The notes: a model not told the origin generated them from the letters alone. 64,000 nucleotides of DNA from Muscardinus avellanarius (GCA_963383645.1 OY726566.1:93370029-93434028), one strand, 5' to 3'; counted from the first letter of the stretch, positions 45,053 to 55,730 are shown. Numbers and translations: made by a program.

Positions 45053-45254
45053 AGCCGGACGTGGTGGCGCATGCTCGTAATCCCCGCGCTTGGGAGGCAG
45101 AGACAGGAGGATTGCGCAGGTTTGAAGCCAGCCGCGCGTGCTGGCTTAGGAGACCCTGTTTCCAAATAAAAATGTAAAAATAGGTCTGGGAGTGTAGCCC
45201 GGACATAGAAGGGCTTCCAGGAACCCCAGTACCACCAAAAAAAAAAAAAAAAGA
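45053..45254 (+). mobile_element. Young GC-linker B1-ID SINE
   Basis: 'GCCGGACGTGGTGGCGCATGCTCG' head, the GC-rich linker 'AGCCAGCCGCGCGTGCTGGC', 'GGTCTGGGAGTGTAGCCCGG' and 'GGAACCCCAGTACCACC' with an A-run. Near-identical to the copies at 25036 and 58473 on the other strand. Many CpGs survive, suggesting recent insertion. Confidence 0.95.
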
Positions 45255-45272
45255 GAGAGAGAGAGATGAGAG

Positions 45273-45341
45273 AGATGGGGGTGTAGCTTAGTGATAGTGT
45301 GTTTGCCTAGCATGTGTGAAGCCCTGGATTCAACCCCCAGT

Positions 45342-45373
<32 letters not shown>
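45273..45373 (+). mobile_element. ID element with (CA)n tail
   Basis: 'GATGGGGGTGTAGCTTAGTG' (A-box) and 'GGATTCAACCCCCAG' (B-box) with a CA tail of about 30 bp (45345-45373). A GAGAGA run (45252-45272) separates it from the SINE before it. Confidence 0.92.
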
Positions 45374-45374
<1 letters not shown>

Positions 45375-45845
45375 CAAATATGTATCAAAATGTTATAGTG
45401 GATAATAGTTAATGAGTATATAAGAAATTCAACATTACTAGGAACTAAAAATAAGAAACCATTTCCTTACTTTTATCAAACAGTAAGGCCACTGGTAGTC
45501 TAATACTCAGCTGTTGGGAGCATTGGTTAGTATAACCAGTCAGCACAGTGTTTTTTATTTATACATATTTATAGATATTATATAGATATTTATTCACTAG
45601 TAGTTGAATAAGTTTTAGTAAAAATGTCAATCAAAGTATGTTTATAACAGCAGAAGAATGAAAATAAACTAAATAGTAGTGGTAGGAGAATGGTAAGTTA
45701 GTCATGATATATCCATATTATGTGATCTTATATAAGTTAAAGTATTTACCATGTGTTTTTAATGGTGTTGGATAATTCTAGAATTTAAAATTGAAAAATT
45801 TAATGAAAGTATATACAATATAAACATAATTGTGTTAAAAAACAG
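45374..45845. other. Unique AT-rich DNA
   Basis: AT-rich DNA between the ID element and the inverted L1. Nothing recognised. Confidence 0.45.
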
Positions 45846-46012
45846 ATTGTATTTCTTCTTTCATGAAGTGTCTCTTTAGTTCACTTGACCATTTTTGATT
45901 GGGTTATTTGATTTCTTAGTGCTGAATTTCTTGGGTTCTCTGTATAGTCTAGATATTAGTTCTCTATCGGAGGAATAGGTGGCAAAAATCTTCTCCCATT
46001 CTGTTGGCTCTC
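45846..46012 (-). mobile_element. Inverted 5' segment of an L1
   Basis: Read on the minus strand this is L1 ORF2 (equivalent to about 28858-29020 of the 3-kb copy). It joins the plus-strand L1 portion directly at 46012/46013. Confidence 0.95.
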
Positions 46013-46810
46013 AATAAATGCATGAAAAAATGTTCAACATCATTAGCAATCAGAGAGATCCAAATAAAAACTACTCTTAGATTTCACCTAACTCCAACTA
46101 GAATGGCAATCATTCAAAACACAAATAACAACAAATGCTGGCGAGGATGTGGAGAAGAGGGAATGCTAATACATTGTTGATAGGATTGCTAATTAGTGTA
46201 ACCACTTTGGAAAATAATATGGAGATCCTCAGAAGAATGGAAACAAACTTACCCTATGATCCAGCAATACTACTTCTGGGTATCTACCCAAAAGAAAGGA
46301 AACCAAACTACTAAACTAATGCGTGCATATCTATGTTCACAGCTGCACAAACCACCATAGCCAAACTATGGAACCAGCCAAGATGTCCATCAACAGATGA
46401 ATGGATAAAAAAAAACTATGGGATATGTGCACAATAATGTGCACTCAGCCATAAAGAAAAACACACATCATTTACAGGAAAATGGATGGAACTGGAGGAC
46501 ATTATGCTAAGTGAGATTGGTCAGTCACAAACATAAGAAATTGGATATTCTCCTTAATATGCAAAAGCTAGGGATAAAATGGGTCATAAGAGAAACTCTA
46601 GACGAAGGAGGAGATACTAAAGATGAGCAAATAAGGCGACCTAACTGAGGGGATGGAAGAGGGGACGGTAATTCTCTAATGTTCATGATGTACATTAACA
46701 AACATATCAAAGTCAGTCATTAAGCCAAACATGAGAAGGAGGGAGGTGGAGGGAATGGGGAGGAAACTGGGTAAGGGCTGATTGGGTGATGTGTGTCTGT
46801 ACTCCACTAA
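46013..46810 (+). mobile_element. L1 3' end, part of an inverted insertion
   Basis: Covers 'AATAAATGCATGAAAAAATG' through the ORF2 end ('GATGGAACTGGAGGACATTATGC' near 46484) into the 3' untranslated region ('GGAATGGGGAGG'). Ends at 'ACTCCACTAA' near 46810 without a clear poly-A. Together with 45846-46012 it is one insertion. Confidence 0.94.
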
Positions 46811-46999
46811 GTCAGTCATCTGCTCCAGCGCTTCAGTGTTTGAGGGGCAATTTCTTTACCTTCTTGTATGGGTCTGCCTTATAAAATCAGAACTGTGTCT
46901 TTCCATTCTGTCTCTCTTTCACCTAACACATTTCCTGGCTTAGAAAAAAGAGTTCAGTTTTGTTGTCTGGTTTATTGGATGACTTAAGTGGTGAAGAGC
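46811..46999. other. Unique DNA, no gene seen
   Basis: No recognisable repeat. Confidence 0.45.
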
Positions 47000-47180
47000 A
47001 CAGTTTTGAAATCATAAAAAATGAGTTGGAATCCTGGCTCCATTAACTTTCTATGCTATAATGCCGAACAGATTACTTACCTTCTTGATGTAAAATGACT
47101 TATTGGGGTTGTTGGGAGACTTAAATCAGTCAATATACAACTTTTAGAACTGTGCTTAATAAATGTTTGCAGCTGTTGTT
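47000..47180 (+). mobile_element. MIR SINE relic
   Basis: 'GAGTTGGAATCCTGGCTCCATTAACTT', 'CAGATTACTTACCTTCTTG', 'GGTTGTTGGGAGACTTAAATCAG' and 'AACTGTGCTTAATAAATG' match MIR in order over its full length. Confidence 0.85.
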
Positions 47181-47604
47181 GCTTTCATACTGATTTCCTG
47201 CATGTCAATGCTTTTTATCAAAACAGAAAAGTCATTTGAGTACCCAGCCAAAAATAATTGCAACAGCAAAACTTTTAAGAGAAGAAAATTACGATTCTCT
47301 TATTAACTAGTAAAACTTGGGAAAAGGACTGTAGAGCAAATAGAATTCTTTAAAAGCAAGATGACATGTTTCTACTGAAAATTTCTGCTTTTAGTTCCCC
47401 ACCCAGCCCCAGGACTTACTAATTAGGAGACCTCTCAAAATTACTTAAAAAGTCCTTAATCTTGTGAGGGTTTTTTTTTTTTTTGTAGGCATTAAATATA
47501 AAAATAAATCACAAAGAAATAATATTCTCTTTGCTTTGGAAGAATTTTTTTTCTTTGTTTTTTCTCTGTCCCTCTCCTTTTCTTTCCTTTTTTCATTTCC
47601 TTTT
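47181..47604. other. Unique DNA with T-runs
   Basis: AT-rich, with poly-T at 47470-47484. Nothing else is seen. Confidence 0.45.
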
Positions 47605-47702
47605 TTTTTTTTTCTTTTGTTTTGTTTTGTTTTTGAGATAAGTTTTGTTGCCCAGGCTGATTCTGAACGCAGGATCTTCCTGCTTCAGCCTCTTGTCTTG
47701 AA
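47605..47702 (-). mobile_element. 7SL-derived (FLAM/Alu-like) SINE fragment
   Basis: T-run with TTTTG units, then 'GAGATAAGTTTTGTTGCCCAGGCTGATTCTGAACGC' and 'GATCTTCCTGCTTCAGCCTC', the reverse complement of a 7SL monomer. No ID-like part. The 85-codon frame here runs through it and is an artefact. Confidence 0.7.
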
Positions 47703-48524
47703 GAATTTCTTCACCTTCTGACTTGTGCCCTTGTCTCTGATGTGTATAGTGAGAATACCGGTCCCCTTATAGGTTATTTGTGAAGAATAAATCAGGAATC
47801 CATGAAAATGAACTAACGAGAGTGAAAGCTTACAGCCGATTTGAACTAATGCATGTTTATTCATTTTTCCTCCCCATTTCCCCCTCTGCCCATCCTTTTG
47901 CGTCCCACATTTCTAGGTAGTTTTCAAATATGTCTTGCCCAGAAATTAAGCTAGTATAATTTTACTAAGATTAGTAAATTTTCATAAACTAAAATTACAC
48001 CAGGTAAAATAATCATCTTTCTGATATCCTTGCCATTAAAAGAAGGCGGATGCCAGAAGTTAATCCATCCAGTCCAAATGTGGAGCCCTCCTCTTCCTGC
48101 AGTACAGGGAGCCTTGTTGGCTATTTCGTTCTGCCATCTCCATGTTAAGGAAAGAGCCATGAACCTTGCTTGCTTGGCTGAGATGATTGGCCCAGGAATA
48201 TGGTACTTTTTCCGACACTCGTGTGCCATTGGACGTTGTTTGATTTGAGGCTTTCAGTTTGGAAACTTCATTGACGTGAAGGGTTGATTTCCTGTGGTAG
48301 AGTTAGCTACTCATACTTTCTAAATGCACAGTTGCCATTTAATTCCCTTTGGAGGTAATATTTGATGAAAAAGTTTGCAGTCTCAGGTGCCCTGAGCGAC
48401 TTTTCCAGATAAATTGTTTTGGCCTTAGCTAACTGAGCTGGGAGTTGCTTATTATCGATCAAGCTTTTACTAACCTAGAGAATGGTGATATCTGTTACAC
48501 ATTATTTCATTCACAATGCAAAGT
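47703..48524. other. Unique DNA, no gene seen
   Basis: The 92-codon reverse (47951-48229) and 72-codon forward (48030-48248) frames overlap one another. No domain is recognised. Confidence 0.4.
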
Positions 48525-48640
48525 CTTGGTTTTGAGTTCTAGTTGTGCCACATATTGGCGAGGCCATCATGAGCAGGCAGGTAACCTTCTCAGATCTCCA
48601 TTACTGCTTCGTTAAGTATAGATGTGAATCACTAGGTAAC
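48525..48640 (+). mobile_element. MIR SINE relic
   Basis: 'TTTTGAGTTCTAGTTGTGCCACATATTGG', 'GGTAACCTTCTCAGATCTCCATTACTG' match the MIR core. Confidence 0.7.
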
Positions 48641-48963
48641 TACAGTTGTGACCATCAGCTAAGGTAAAAATGAGACATGTTTTACAACCAATTAAGGTAG
48701 GTGGGACCTCTAGTCTTACACTGAAGTAGGCTATTGCTGCCATCTTTATTACATTGTTTGTGAAATGAGTTTTCTGTAATATGAGCATATCTTGCTTAGA
48801 GAAAGTTTACACTTTGATTTAACTGAGCGTCTGCTTTAATTTCAGGACTTCCATTTAATTGGAAATGATCCCTAACACAAATGGTCATGGCCCGCCTGTT
48901 TTTTGATTAAACTAACCATTGGTTTAGACATAATCTGTGCAATGAAAAATTTAAAAAGCGGAG

Positions 48964-49064
48964 GGCTGGGGATGGAACTCAGTGGTTGAGCGCCTGTTTA
49001 GTGTTCATGAGACCCTGGGTTCAATCTCCAGCATCACAAAAATAAAAAGAAAAAGGAAAAATAA
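48964..49064 (+). mobile_element. ID element
   Basis: 'GGGCTGGGGATGGAACTCAGTGGTTGAGCGCCTG' carries the A-box region and 'GGGTTCAATCTCC' the B-box. Ends with a purine tail (AAAAAGAAAAAGG). No 7SL head precedes it. Confidence 0.92.
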
Positions 49065-50336
49065 TACTGAAAAGCTAAATGATTTTTAATATAGCTTTTC
49101 AAATGGCCTGTCCTTATTTTGAAAAACCAAGGTTAATGGAATACTTCTAAGGATGGTCGACTCTGAAATTCACAGTTGCCTGTGTGTGTCCAGATGTGCT
49201 CTTGTGGAGTGGGCACATCCTTTGTGTCTTGAGCACCGAAAGAACATGGTTTTTTATGCACAGGATAAAAATAAAAAGGGAACATGGTGTTTTAAAATGT
49301 GTGTATAGCATATCATTGCGATGTTAAAATTTATACTTGGACCTATTTTAGAAATGACCTAATTAATTTGTTCTCTTTTCTGCATTAATTACCTTCCTTT
49401 GTATTATAATCCTTCCTATAAGGAAACTGTCAGACGAACCCATCATTCTCATTGCCTCAGTGTTAAATAAGAATACATATTTTAAATTTTACCTGTGAAT
49501 TATATTTCTCTCCCCTTGGTAATTTACCTATCTCTTAAGTCTTTGGAGACTCAGCATGGCATATGATTTCTATGTGAATTGCTTTCTTTGCTAAGGACAA
49601 AGTTCTTGTTTCTAGGAAATTATGTAGAATTAATCTTTTTAACATGTGGCTTTGTCTCTCACAGCTTAGTGATACAGTCCCATAAAATTGAAGTGAGAAT
49701 GGAATCTAGTAAATGTTCAGATGGGACTTAACTATCAAAATCAACTGAGCTTTGACCAGGAGTTGACTGACAATTGATCACATTCTCCAGTGCCCTCCCT
49801 TTAGTGAGATTTCTTTGCTTTGCTTTCTTTTCCTTGAATATGACTTTTAGGAGGCTTGTGTTTAGAACTTCAGCACTTATTTAAAAAAGAGAGATATCTT
49901 TATAATTACTATGTAAGAACTATGAAGTGGGAAAGAATACATTGGCAAGGCATATTACAATTACTTTGTCATGCATCTGGTTATGTTGGCATATTTGTTT
50001 AATTAAATTCCCTGCTAATTATAACTGTATGTACTTGTGTTAATTATTATTTGCTTAACAGAGGCAACGCATAATTCTTTAAAGGAAAGCAACTCACTTT
50101 CTATTTAAATTAAATTCCAATTTAATATGCCTCCTAAAATAATAGTCATGACATTTCATTAGAATAGTAGTGGGGAAATATTTATCTACCTCAGTGGAGT
50201 TTGGACTGGCTAAAATTTAACAGAGTTGTTTTAATATCAAGTTGTATTTGGCAATCTTAAAGTTTTAGAGTAAAAAAGTTAACATCATCAGACCATCAAG
50301 TACAAGGTACATGGTTCATCTGCTGATACATTTTTG
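49065..50336. other. Unique AT-rich DNA, no gene seen
   Basis: About 1.27 kb of AT-rich DNA with 'TTAATTAAATTCC' type cores near 50003. No repeat recognised. Confidence 0.45.
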
Positions 50337-50337
50337 C

Positions 50338-50386
<49 letters not shown>

Positions 50387-50403
50387 AAGAAAGAGAGAAA
50401 GAG
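50337..50403. repeat. (GT)n-(GA)n compound microsatellite
   Basis: A short GT run followed by about 55 bp of GA units with occasional AAAG. It stands where the reverse-strand SINE tail should be. Confidence 0.96.
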
Positions 50404-50586
50404 ATCCAGGACCATTCTACCTCTGAGCAATACTCCCAACCCTTTTTTATTTTCAGTTTTGAAACAGGGTTTTGCTAGGTTGCAGAGGGTCTCACTAAGT
50501 TGCTGAGGCTGTCTTTGAACCTGCCATCTTTCTAACTCAGCCTCTGAAGTACTTAGGATTACAGGCGTGTAGCACAATCCCCAGTC
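50404..50586 (-). mobile_element. B1-ID composite SINE
   Basis: 'CCAGGACCATTCTACCTCTGAGCAATACTCCCAACCC' ID-like part, linker and 'GTCTCACTAAGTTGCTGAGGCTG... GATTACAGGCGTGTAGC' head on the reverse strand. The very end of the ID-like part has been replaced by the microsatellite. Confidence 0.92.
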
Positions 50587-50833
50587 ATTTAAGGAGAACC
50601 CTCACCACCCTTCCAAAAGTCCTCATCACCTACTCCTGAAGAGAAAGGGATAGAATCCTTGACAGGGCTTCTGAACCATCTGGCCAGTGCAGTTCACTTT
50701 CTTTATTCTCCAAAGCATTTGTTTAAGGCCACATTGCCCAGGTCACTTGATTATGACCACTCACATGGATATTTAGTAACTTTTTGGCTTTCTCAAGGTT
50801 GCAGATCTTTTATCGAAGTTCTTTTCAAATTTC

Positions 50834-51020
50834 TGGCCAGCAAGAGTGGTGTACTTCTTTAATTCCAGCTACTCTGGAGGCTGAGATGGGAGGCTAGGGC
50901 AACCAGTCAGGACTCAGTCTCAACGTAAAAATTAAAAAGGCCTGGGAAGAAGCTCAGTGGCGGAGCACTTGCCTTAGCATTTGGAAGGCCCAGGGTTCAA
51001 TCCCTAGTACTGGAAAAAAA
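50834..51020 (+). mobile_element. 7SL monomer joined to an ID element
   Basis: Head 'GGCCAGCAAGAGTGGTGTACTTCTTTAATTCCAGCTACTCTGG' and a fuller ID section 'GAAGAAGCTCAGTGGCGGAGCACTTGCCTTAGCATTTGGAAGGCCCAGGGTTCAATCCC'. Unlike the composites it keeps the 'GCACTTGCCTTAGCAT' ID centre, so it may be an older fusion type or an ID inserted in a monomer's tail. Confidence 0.8.
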
Positions 51021-51669
51021 GAATCGTTGGTGGAGTTGGGTCTTTTCCATTTCATTCTTTTTGTCCTCTTTCAACTTCAAAATGCTTCTGCCTCTGTGGA
51101 TGTCACCTTCCTTCCACCTATTGTCAGATACTAGATGAAAAAAGGGACTTCAGGTAGATGAGGGGAGTGACCAGTAAAATAGTGCGAGGTGACTGGAGGA
51201 ATGAGGTAAGGAGGAGAAGAAAGAACACCGAGGAAGGAAACAGTTCAAATAATGCTCTGTCCATATATGAAGGTATCACTACCAATCTCGCTACCATGTA
51301 CGGGGCCCAGAGAGAGCGGGGCAGGACCTGGAGGGATATACACAAATCCTGTGTTTGTATCACTGTGATGTGTAACCACAAAGTACCGATAAATTATAAA
51401 AACAATTTCCCCTTCTTCTCTGGGTGAGGAGCTGGGAACTCTTAGCCCCATAACTGCCCCATTCTTGCACGTACACCTGCATCTACTTAGCAGGCTTGAC
51501 TCTTACTTGTTCTTTTCCTGTACTTCGTTTAAAGCTGCTTTCTCTTTCTAAAATGTCAATTTAAAGATTTTACAACTTATTCTTCCTATTTACTCTTTCT
51601 AAGTCAGATCAAGAACTTTCTTTTCTATTTCAAGAACTTGGTCTTTGGTCCAGGTAGAAATGAGTTTCA
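51021..51669. other. Unique DNA, no gene seen
   Basis: Overlapping frames of 68-89 codons on both strands (51124-51451). No domain recognised. Confidence 0.4.
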
Positions 51670-51815
51670 AATATGCTTCTTCAGGTAATTGCCAATTTTC
51701 TGAGCCTCAGAGTTCTTATTTATAAGATGGGGCTATCAGTGATGACTCATATGGGACTAGAAAGGTCAATGACATATGATCCCGGCAAAGCACATAGTTC
51801 AGAATAGGCCTCAAT
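51670..51815 (+). mobile_element. MIR SINE relic
   Basis: 'CAATTTTCTGAGCCTCAGAGTTCTTATTTATAAGATGGGGCTATCAG' and 'GCAAAGCACATAGTTCAGAATAGGCC' are a good MIR match. Confidence 0.85.
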
Positions 51816-52149
51816 TAAACAGTAAAATCAAACATATACATATATAAATATTTATACGTTTTAAACTTACTGTGTACACACAGCTGATTTCCCGTTTTCA
51901 TTCTCTTCCAATCTGCTTTCAAGAGTCAAACATATTAACAAATGACACATAATCTACTAATACCAGTGCATTTCAAACATTTCTAGCAGTGGAAATTTTT
52001 CCAAATGAAGTGTTAAATGAAACCATATAACACTTTTGTAAAGAACAGTGTAACTGTTCTTATGAAATACTTTTGTGCCCTTCCAAGTCACACCCTGAAA
52101 AAATCATGTAGCCTGAGTGAGGTCCATAATTTAAACAGGACTGCAAGAT

Positions 52150-52265
52150 GACTTTTGAGCTCACTTATATTAATGAGTATCCACTGTAAGCAGGGCATGG
52201 TGCTGGGGAGGAAGATAAATTAAGACACAGTCCTTCACCTCAAAGAGTTCACAGTCTGGTAGGCA
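52150..52265 (+). mobile_element. L2 LINE 3' relic
   Basis: 'ATGAGTATCCACTGTAAGCAGGGCATGGTGCTGGGGAGGAAGATAAATTAAGACACAG' and 'TCACCTCAAAGAGTTCACAGTCTGG' show the LINE2 3' order clearly. Confidence 0.75.
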
Positions 52266-52715
52266 GTCTCTTTCAACTCTGAGATTCGGTAATCTAGATT
52301 CAGATAAAGATGTCAATAGTTGTAAAACAATGTGCAGGGCTAAATAGGATACACAAGTGCCTGGGGGACATAGAGTTGTGTTTATTCATAGACTCATCTG
52401 GAAAGATCTCATCCAATGATAGTTTGAAAACAAAAATGACTTCTAGAATGGAAAAGTATCCCCATATAAAGGAAAACTTCTTTAGGCTTATCAAGGACCA
52501 AGAAACAAGACTTAAAAGCCCTGGGAAGCAAACTACGAACATATTACTCACTCAGTGCATTGATCTTCTGAACCCCGAACAGCAGAACTGAGATGCGTGA
52601 ATTGAGATAGAATGAAATCTATGGATCTGGTTGTCAGTTTGAAAACTTGGTGAATGGTCAGTATGAGGCACTATAGAAGTTTTTTTGTTTTTGTTTTTTG
52701 TCAAGAAAAAATTCT
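52266..52715. other. Unique DNA, no gene seen
   Basis: The 93-codon frame 52310-52591 and its reverse shadow have no recognised domain. Confidence 0.4.
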
Positions 52716-52894
52716 GAGTGGACATGGTGGCTGCACACTTATAATTTAAGTACTTGGGAGGCTGAGACAGGAGAATTACAAGTTTGAGACCCTGTTGCAA
52801 ACCAAAAAATATAAAGGGATTGGGGATGGGGGCGTCACTCGGAGATAGAGTACCTCTGGATTCAAACCCTATTACTACAAAAACAAAAACAAAC
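52716..52894 (+). mobile_element. B1-ID SINE, internally deleted
   Basis: Head 'GTGGACATGGTGGCTGCACACTTATAATTTAAGTAC' joins straight to 'GAGACCCTGTTGCAAACC', skipping the middle ~40 bp. The ID-like tail is intact ('GGGGGCGTCACTCGGAGATAGAGTACC'). A short gap separates it from another SINE on the same strand. Confidence 0.88.
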
Positions 52895-52905
52895 AAGCAA
52901 AAACC

Positions 52906-53100
52906 TAGCTGGATACGGTGGGGCATGCCTATAATCCCAGTTTGGGAAGGATGAGACAAGAGGATGGCAGGTCCTCTTGTTTTGTTAGAAGCCAGCCTCA
53001 AGCAATTTTAGTAAGACCCTGTTTCAAAATAAAACATACCAAGGACTGGGGAATATATAGCTTGGAGGTAGACTGCCCCCCCAGGTTCACTCCACTGGAG
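52906..53100 (+). mobile_element. B1-ID composite SINE
   Basis: 'AGCTGGATACGGTGGGGCATGCCTATAATCCC' head, 'AAGACCCTGTTTCAAAATAAAAC' linker, 'TATATAGCTTGGAGGTAGACTGCCCC' tail. The 149-codon reverse frame (52552-53001) spans the two SINEs and is an artefact. Confidence 0.9.
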
Positions 53101-53489
53101 GGAGGGAGGAGGAAACTTAGAGTAATATTGTCCATCTTGGGCTTTTTAGTCGTTGTTGTTACCACAACCCTGCCTCTGATGTCAACTGAAAGCAAGCCAT
53201 CAGTAATAGTTTAGAGACGAGTCCCTACAGTATGTAAATTACCGTGGGTAAATCTATAGAGCAGCCATGCCCTCTAGGAACCTAAAAATTGTCACAACTC
53301 CTTTTCAAGTTCAAATTATCCCTCAGGTTAGATAATAAGCTCCAGCTAGCAAAAATCCAAATGCTTTAGTGTTTTTGAGAGGGATTCCCAGGTATTATCT
53401 GAAATTTGTACCTGCCTCTTATTTGCTACATGATCATGCCCTAATGAATTCTTTAAACTTTGATCCTGAGTTTGGAACTTATGTTCATT

Positions 53490-53720
53490 TCAATTCAGCA
53501 GATACCCTTTGATTGACTAGCACATACCAGACTCTGTGTTGGGCACAAGAAAAAGACAGCAAGGCCCCTCTTCCCAGCCTGTAGTGTAGTGATTGGGCCA
53601 GAAAAATAAGATGATAATGATAAGATACTGTGCTAAGTGCTACAGAAGAAATATAAAGGGCAGGTTATGGGAACATGGAAAAGAGGATGTCACATCAGAG
53701 GCCATGACACTTAAAGTAAG
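53490..53720 (+). mobile_element. L2 LINE 3' relic
   Basis: 'GATTGACTAGCACATACCAGACTCTGTGTTGGGCACAAG', 'AGCCTGTAGTGTAGTGATTGGGCC', 'ACTGTGCTAAGTGCTACAGAAG' and 'TAAAGTAAGGCTCTGAGGATGAATGAGG' are in LINE2 3' order. Confidence 0.8.
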
Positions 53721-53839
53721 GCTCTGAGGATGAATGAGGAATTAGGCAGATGCAAGGAGAGGGAAGGACTTTCCATGTACTTTCCTTTACAGTGGACATC
53801 GGGGACACCAGAGACCAGGCTGGCCATGGGCAAGGCTGC

Positions 53840-53975
53840 GTGGCCATACCTGGACCAGTTCCTTAGCCTCCTGAGCATCAATCTCTACATCTGACTTTAG
53901 CACAATATATTTATGAGAATTAGGTGTGAGAATGCATATAAAGAGGCTCACTGAGGCCTGGTGCACTGTCTGTTT
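53840..53975 (+). mobile_element. MIR SINE relic
   Basis: 'CAGTTCCTTAGCCTCCTGAGCATCAATCTCTACATCTG', 'GAGAATTAGGTGTGAG' and 'GAGGCCTGGTGCACTG' match the MIR 3' half. Confidence 0.65.
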
Positions 53976-54849
53976 AAAAATTCCTTGGGTTCTTTTTTGA
54001 GCACTCACAGTTGGGCTTCCATTGTCAGGACAGCCAAATTTTGGTGTTTGATAGCAGATGAACTTGCCAACCACCTAGCCTGTGGTTAGGCTACTAAAAT
54101 GGAAAGTTTCATTCCCAATTAATGCAGCATTTTTCTCCGGGACTTTGAACAGACATGTTTTTGATCCATCAAATCTTTCTGTCCTGGGGTTGTGTCTGGT
54201 TTTTATTCCAATTTTAAGGTCTGTCTGCACACATCATGCCTTGAGCCATGTGGCACAGAGAAGGACAAATGATTTCTTCTTATGAGTCCCTTTATTAACA
54301 ACTATGGGGAATAGTTAACATTTATTTAAGAAAAGACTTTGTTGAGAGAAACTTTTTGTTATTTTCTAATGAGGAAAAAGTCTCTAAATGCAATATATCA
54401 ATCTTGTTTCCTAGATTACAAAGCAAATCGGAGACAGTTTTGAACTTCTCCCTTATTCCCTTTATCATGAATGTTTAATAACCAAAGGAGCCGATTTTTG
54501 CTCAGAATTAGCTTCCAGGTTTGAAGGACTATTAGCAGTCACCACAGGGAGCCTCACACTTCGATTATATTTGCCATTTTTTTCCCCCAGAACAGAATCA
54601 CTTTCCATGTAGTTATAGCAAGTGCCTTTGTCTCTCCACTCTTATCTCCTGTATTTTAAATATGTTCGCTTTTGCCAAGATGAGATACCAAGAAAGTAAC
54701 CAAATTGTGTTACGGGAAAGAGTCGATCGTTGCTTCCATAAACTTGGAGAAATCAATAAGCATAGCTCTCCATGCCCCTTGATTCTTCCTGAAGCTATTT
54801 TAGTTACATCATAAATGTTCTTGTCATAATCATAATATTAGGTTAATAT
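53976..54849. other. Unique DNA, no gene seen
   Basis: Mixed sequence. The 67-codon frame at 54082-54285 has no motif. Confidence 0.45.
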
Positions 54850-54977
54850 TTTTTTCTCATTTAGTTTAACTCATGCTAAGTACTGTGCATGTGTTATCCT
54901 ATTTATCTTCACAATGGTCCTATCAGATATAGGCTAGAGTGACATCTAGTTTATCTAGGAGAAAAATAAGGCTCAAA

Positions 54978-55013
<36 letters not shown>

Positions 55014-55105
55014 GGCAGTTTGCTTATTATCTTGCAGCTGACAGGGCTGGGATCCACACCCTGGCCTGTGCATTCTTGAACCCAGGCTCTTAGGTGTGGT
55101 GTTAC
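54850..55105 (-). mobile_element. MIR relic interrupted by (TAGA)n
   Basis: Plus-strand 'GCTAAGTACTGTGCATGTGTTATCCTATTTATCTTCACAATGG', then a TAGA array, then 'ATTATCTTGCAGCTGACAGGGCTGGGATCCACACC' form one reversed MIR. The array grew inside the element. Confidence 0.8.
54976..55012. repeat. (TAGA)n microsatellite
   Basis: About nine perfect TAGA/GATA units inside the MIR relic. Confidence 0.96.
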
Positions 55106-55243
55106 AGTGCATCTCTTTAACCCTTCTGTGATCTTTTAAAGTAGACTTTCTACTTGGCATTTTTTACTGGGGGACATAATTTTGTCTCTTGCAATAGTGC
55201 ATATTGGCTCATTGTTAGCTTTGTTTGTAAACATTTAAAGTAC

Positions 55244-55655
55244 ATCATTTACAGGGAAATGGATGGAACTGGAGAACATTATGCTAAATGAGATTAGTCA
55301 ATCACAAAAAATAAGAAATCGGATGTTCTCCCAAATATGCAGAATCTAGGGAGAAATGGGTCATAAGAGAAACTAGACGAAGAAGGAGATGCTATAGATG
55401 AGCCAATAAGGCGACCTAATTGAACGGGATGGGAGGAGGAAAGAGGAAAATTCCCTAATGTATATGATGTACATTAACAACCGTATCGAAAGTCAATCAC
55501 TAAGCCAAACATGAGAAGGAGGTAAGGGGGAGGAAGTGGGGTGGGAACTGGGGAAAGGCTAACTGGGTGATGTGTACATGTATGCCTCCACCATCTAGTA
55601 CTCCATTAAGATGTATGACTACAATGCAGCAACACTAAAGAATTATTTAAAGTAA
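55244..55655 (+). mobile_element. L1 3' end fragment
   Basis: 'CATCATTTACAGGGAAATGGATGGAACTGGAGAACATTATGC' to 'GATGTACATTAACAACC' and 'GGGTGATGTGTACATG'. About 410 bp of the ORF2 end and 3' untranslated region, similar to the copy at 46.5 kb. No long poly-A follows. It runs straight into a SINE fragment. Confidence 0.93.
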
Positions 55656-55656
55656 A

Positions 55657-55730
55657 CTGGGCTCCTGGGTTCAATCCCAAATACCACAAAAGAAGGAAGA
55701 AAGGAAAGAAGGAAAAAAGAAAGAGCTTCT
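55657..55730 (+). mobile_element. ID-like SINE tail fused after L1
   Basis: 'GGGCTCCTGGGTTCAATCCCAAATACCAC' plus a purine tail. Only the last ~50 bp of the composite SINE is present, starting immediately behind the L1 3' end. Confidence 0.8.

Noticed and set aside
52552..53001. 149-codon reverse frame
   Set aside because: It spans two composite SINEs read backwards.
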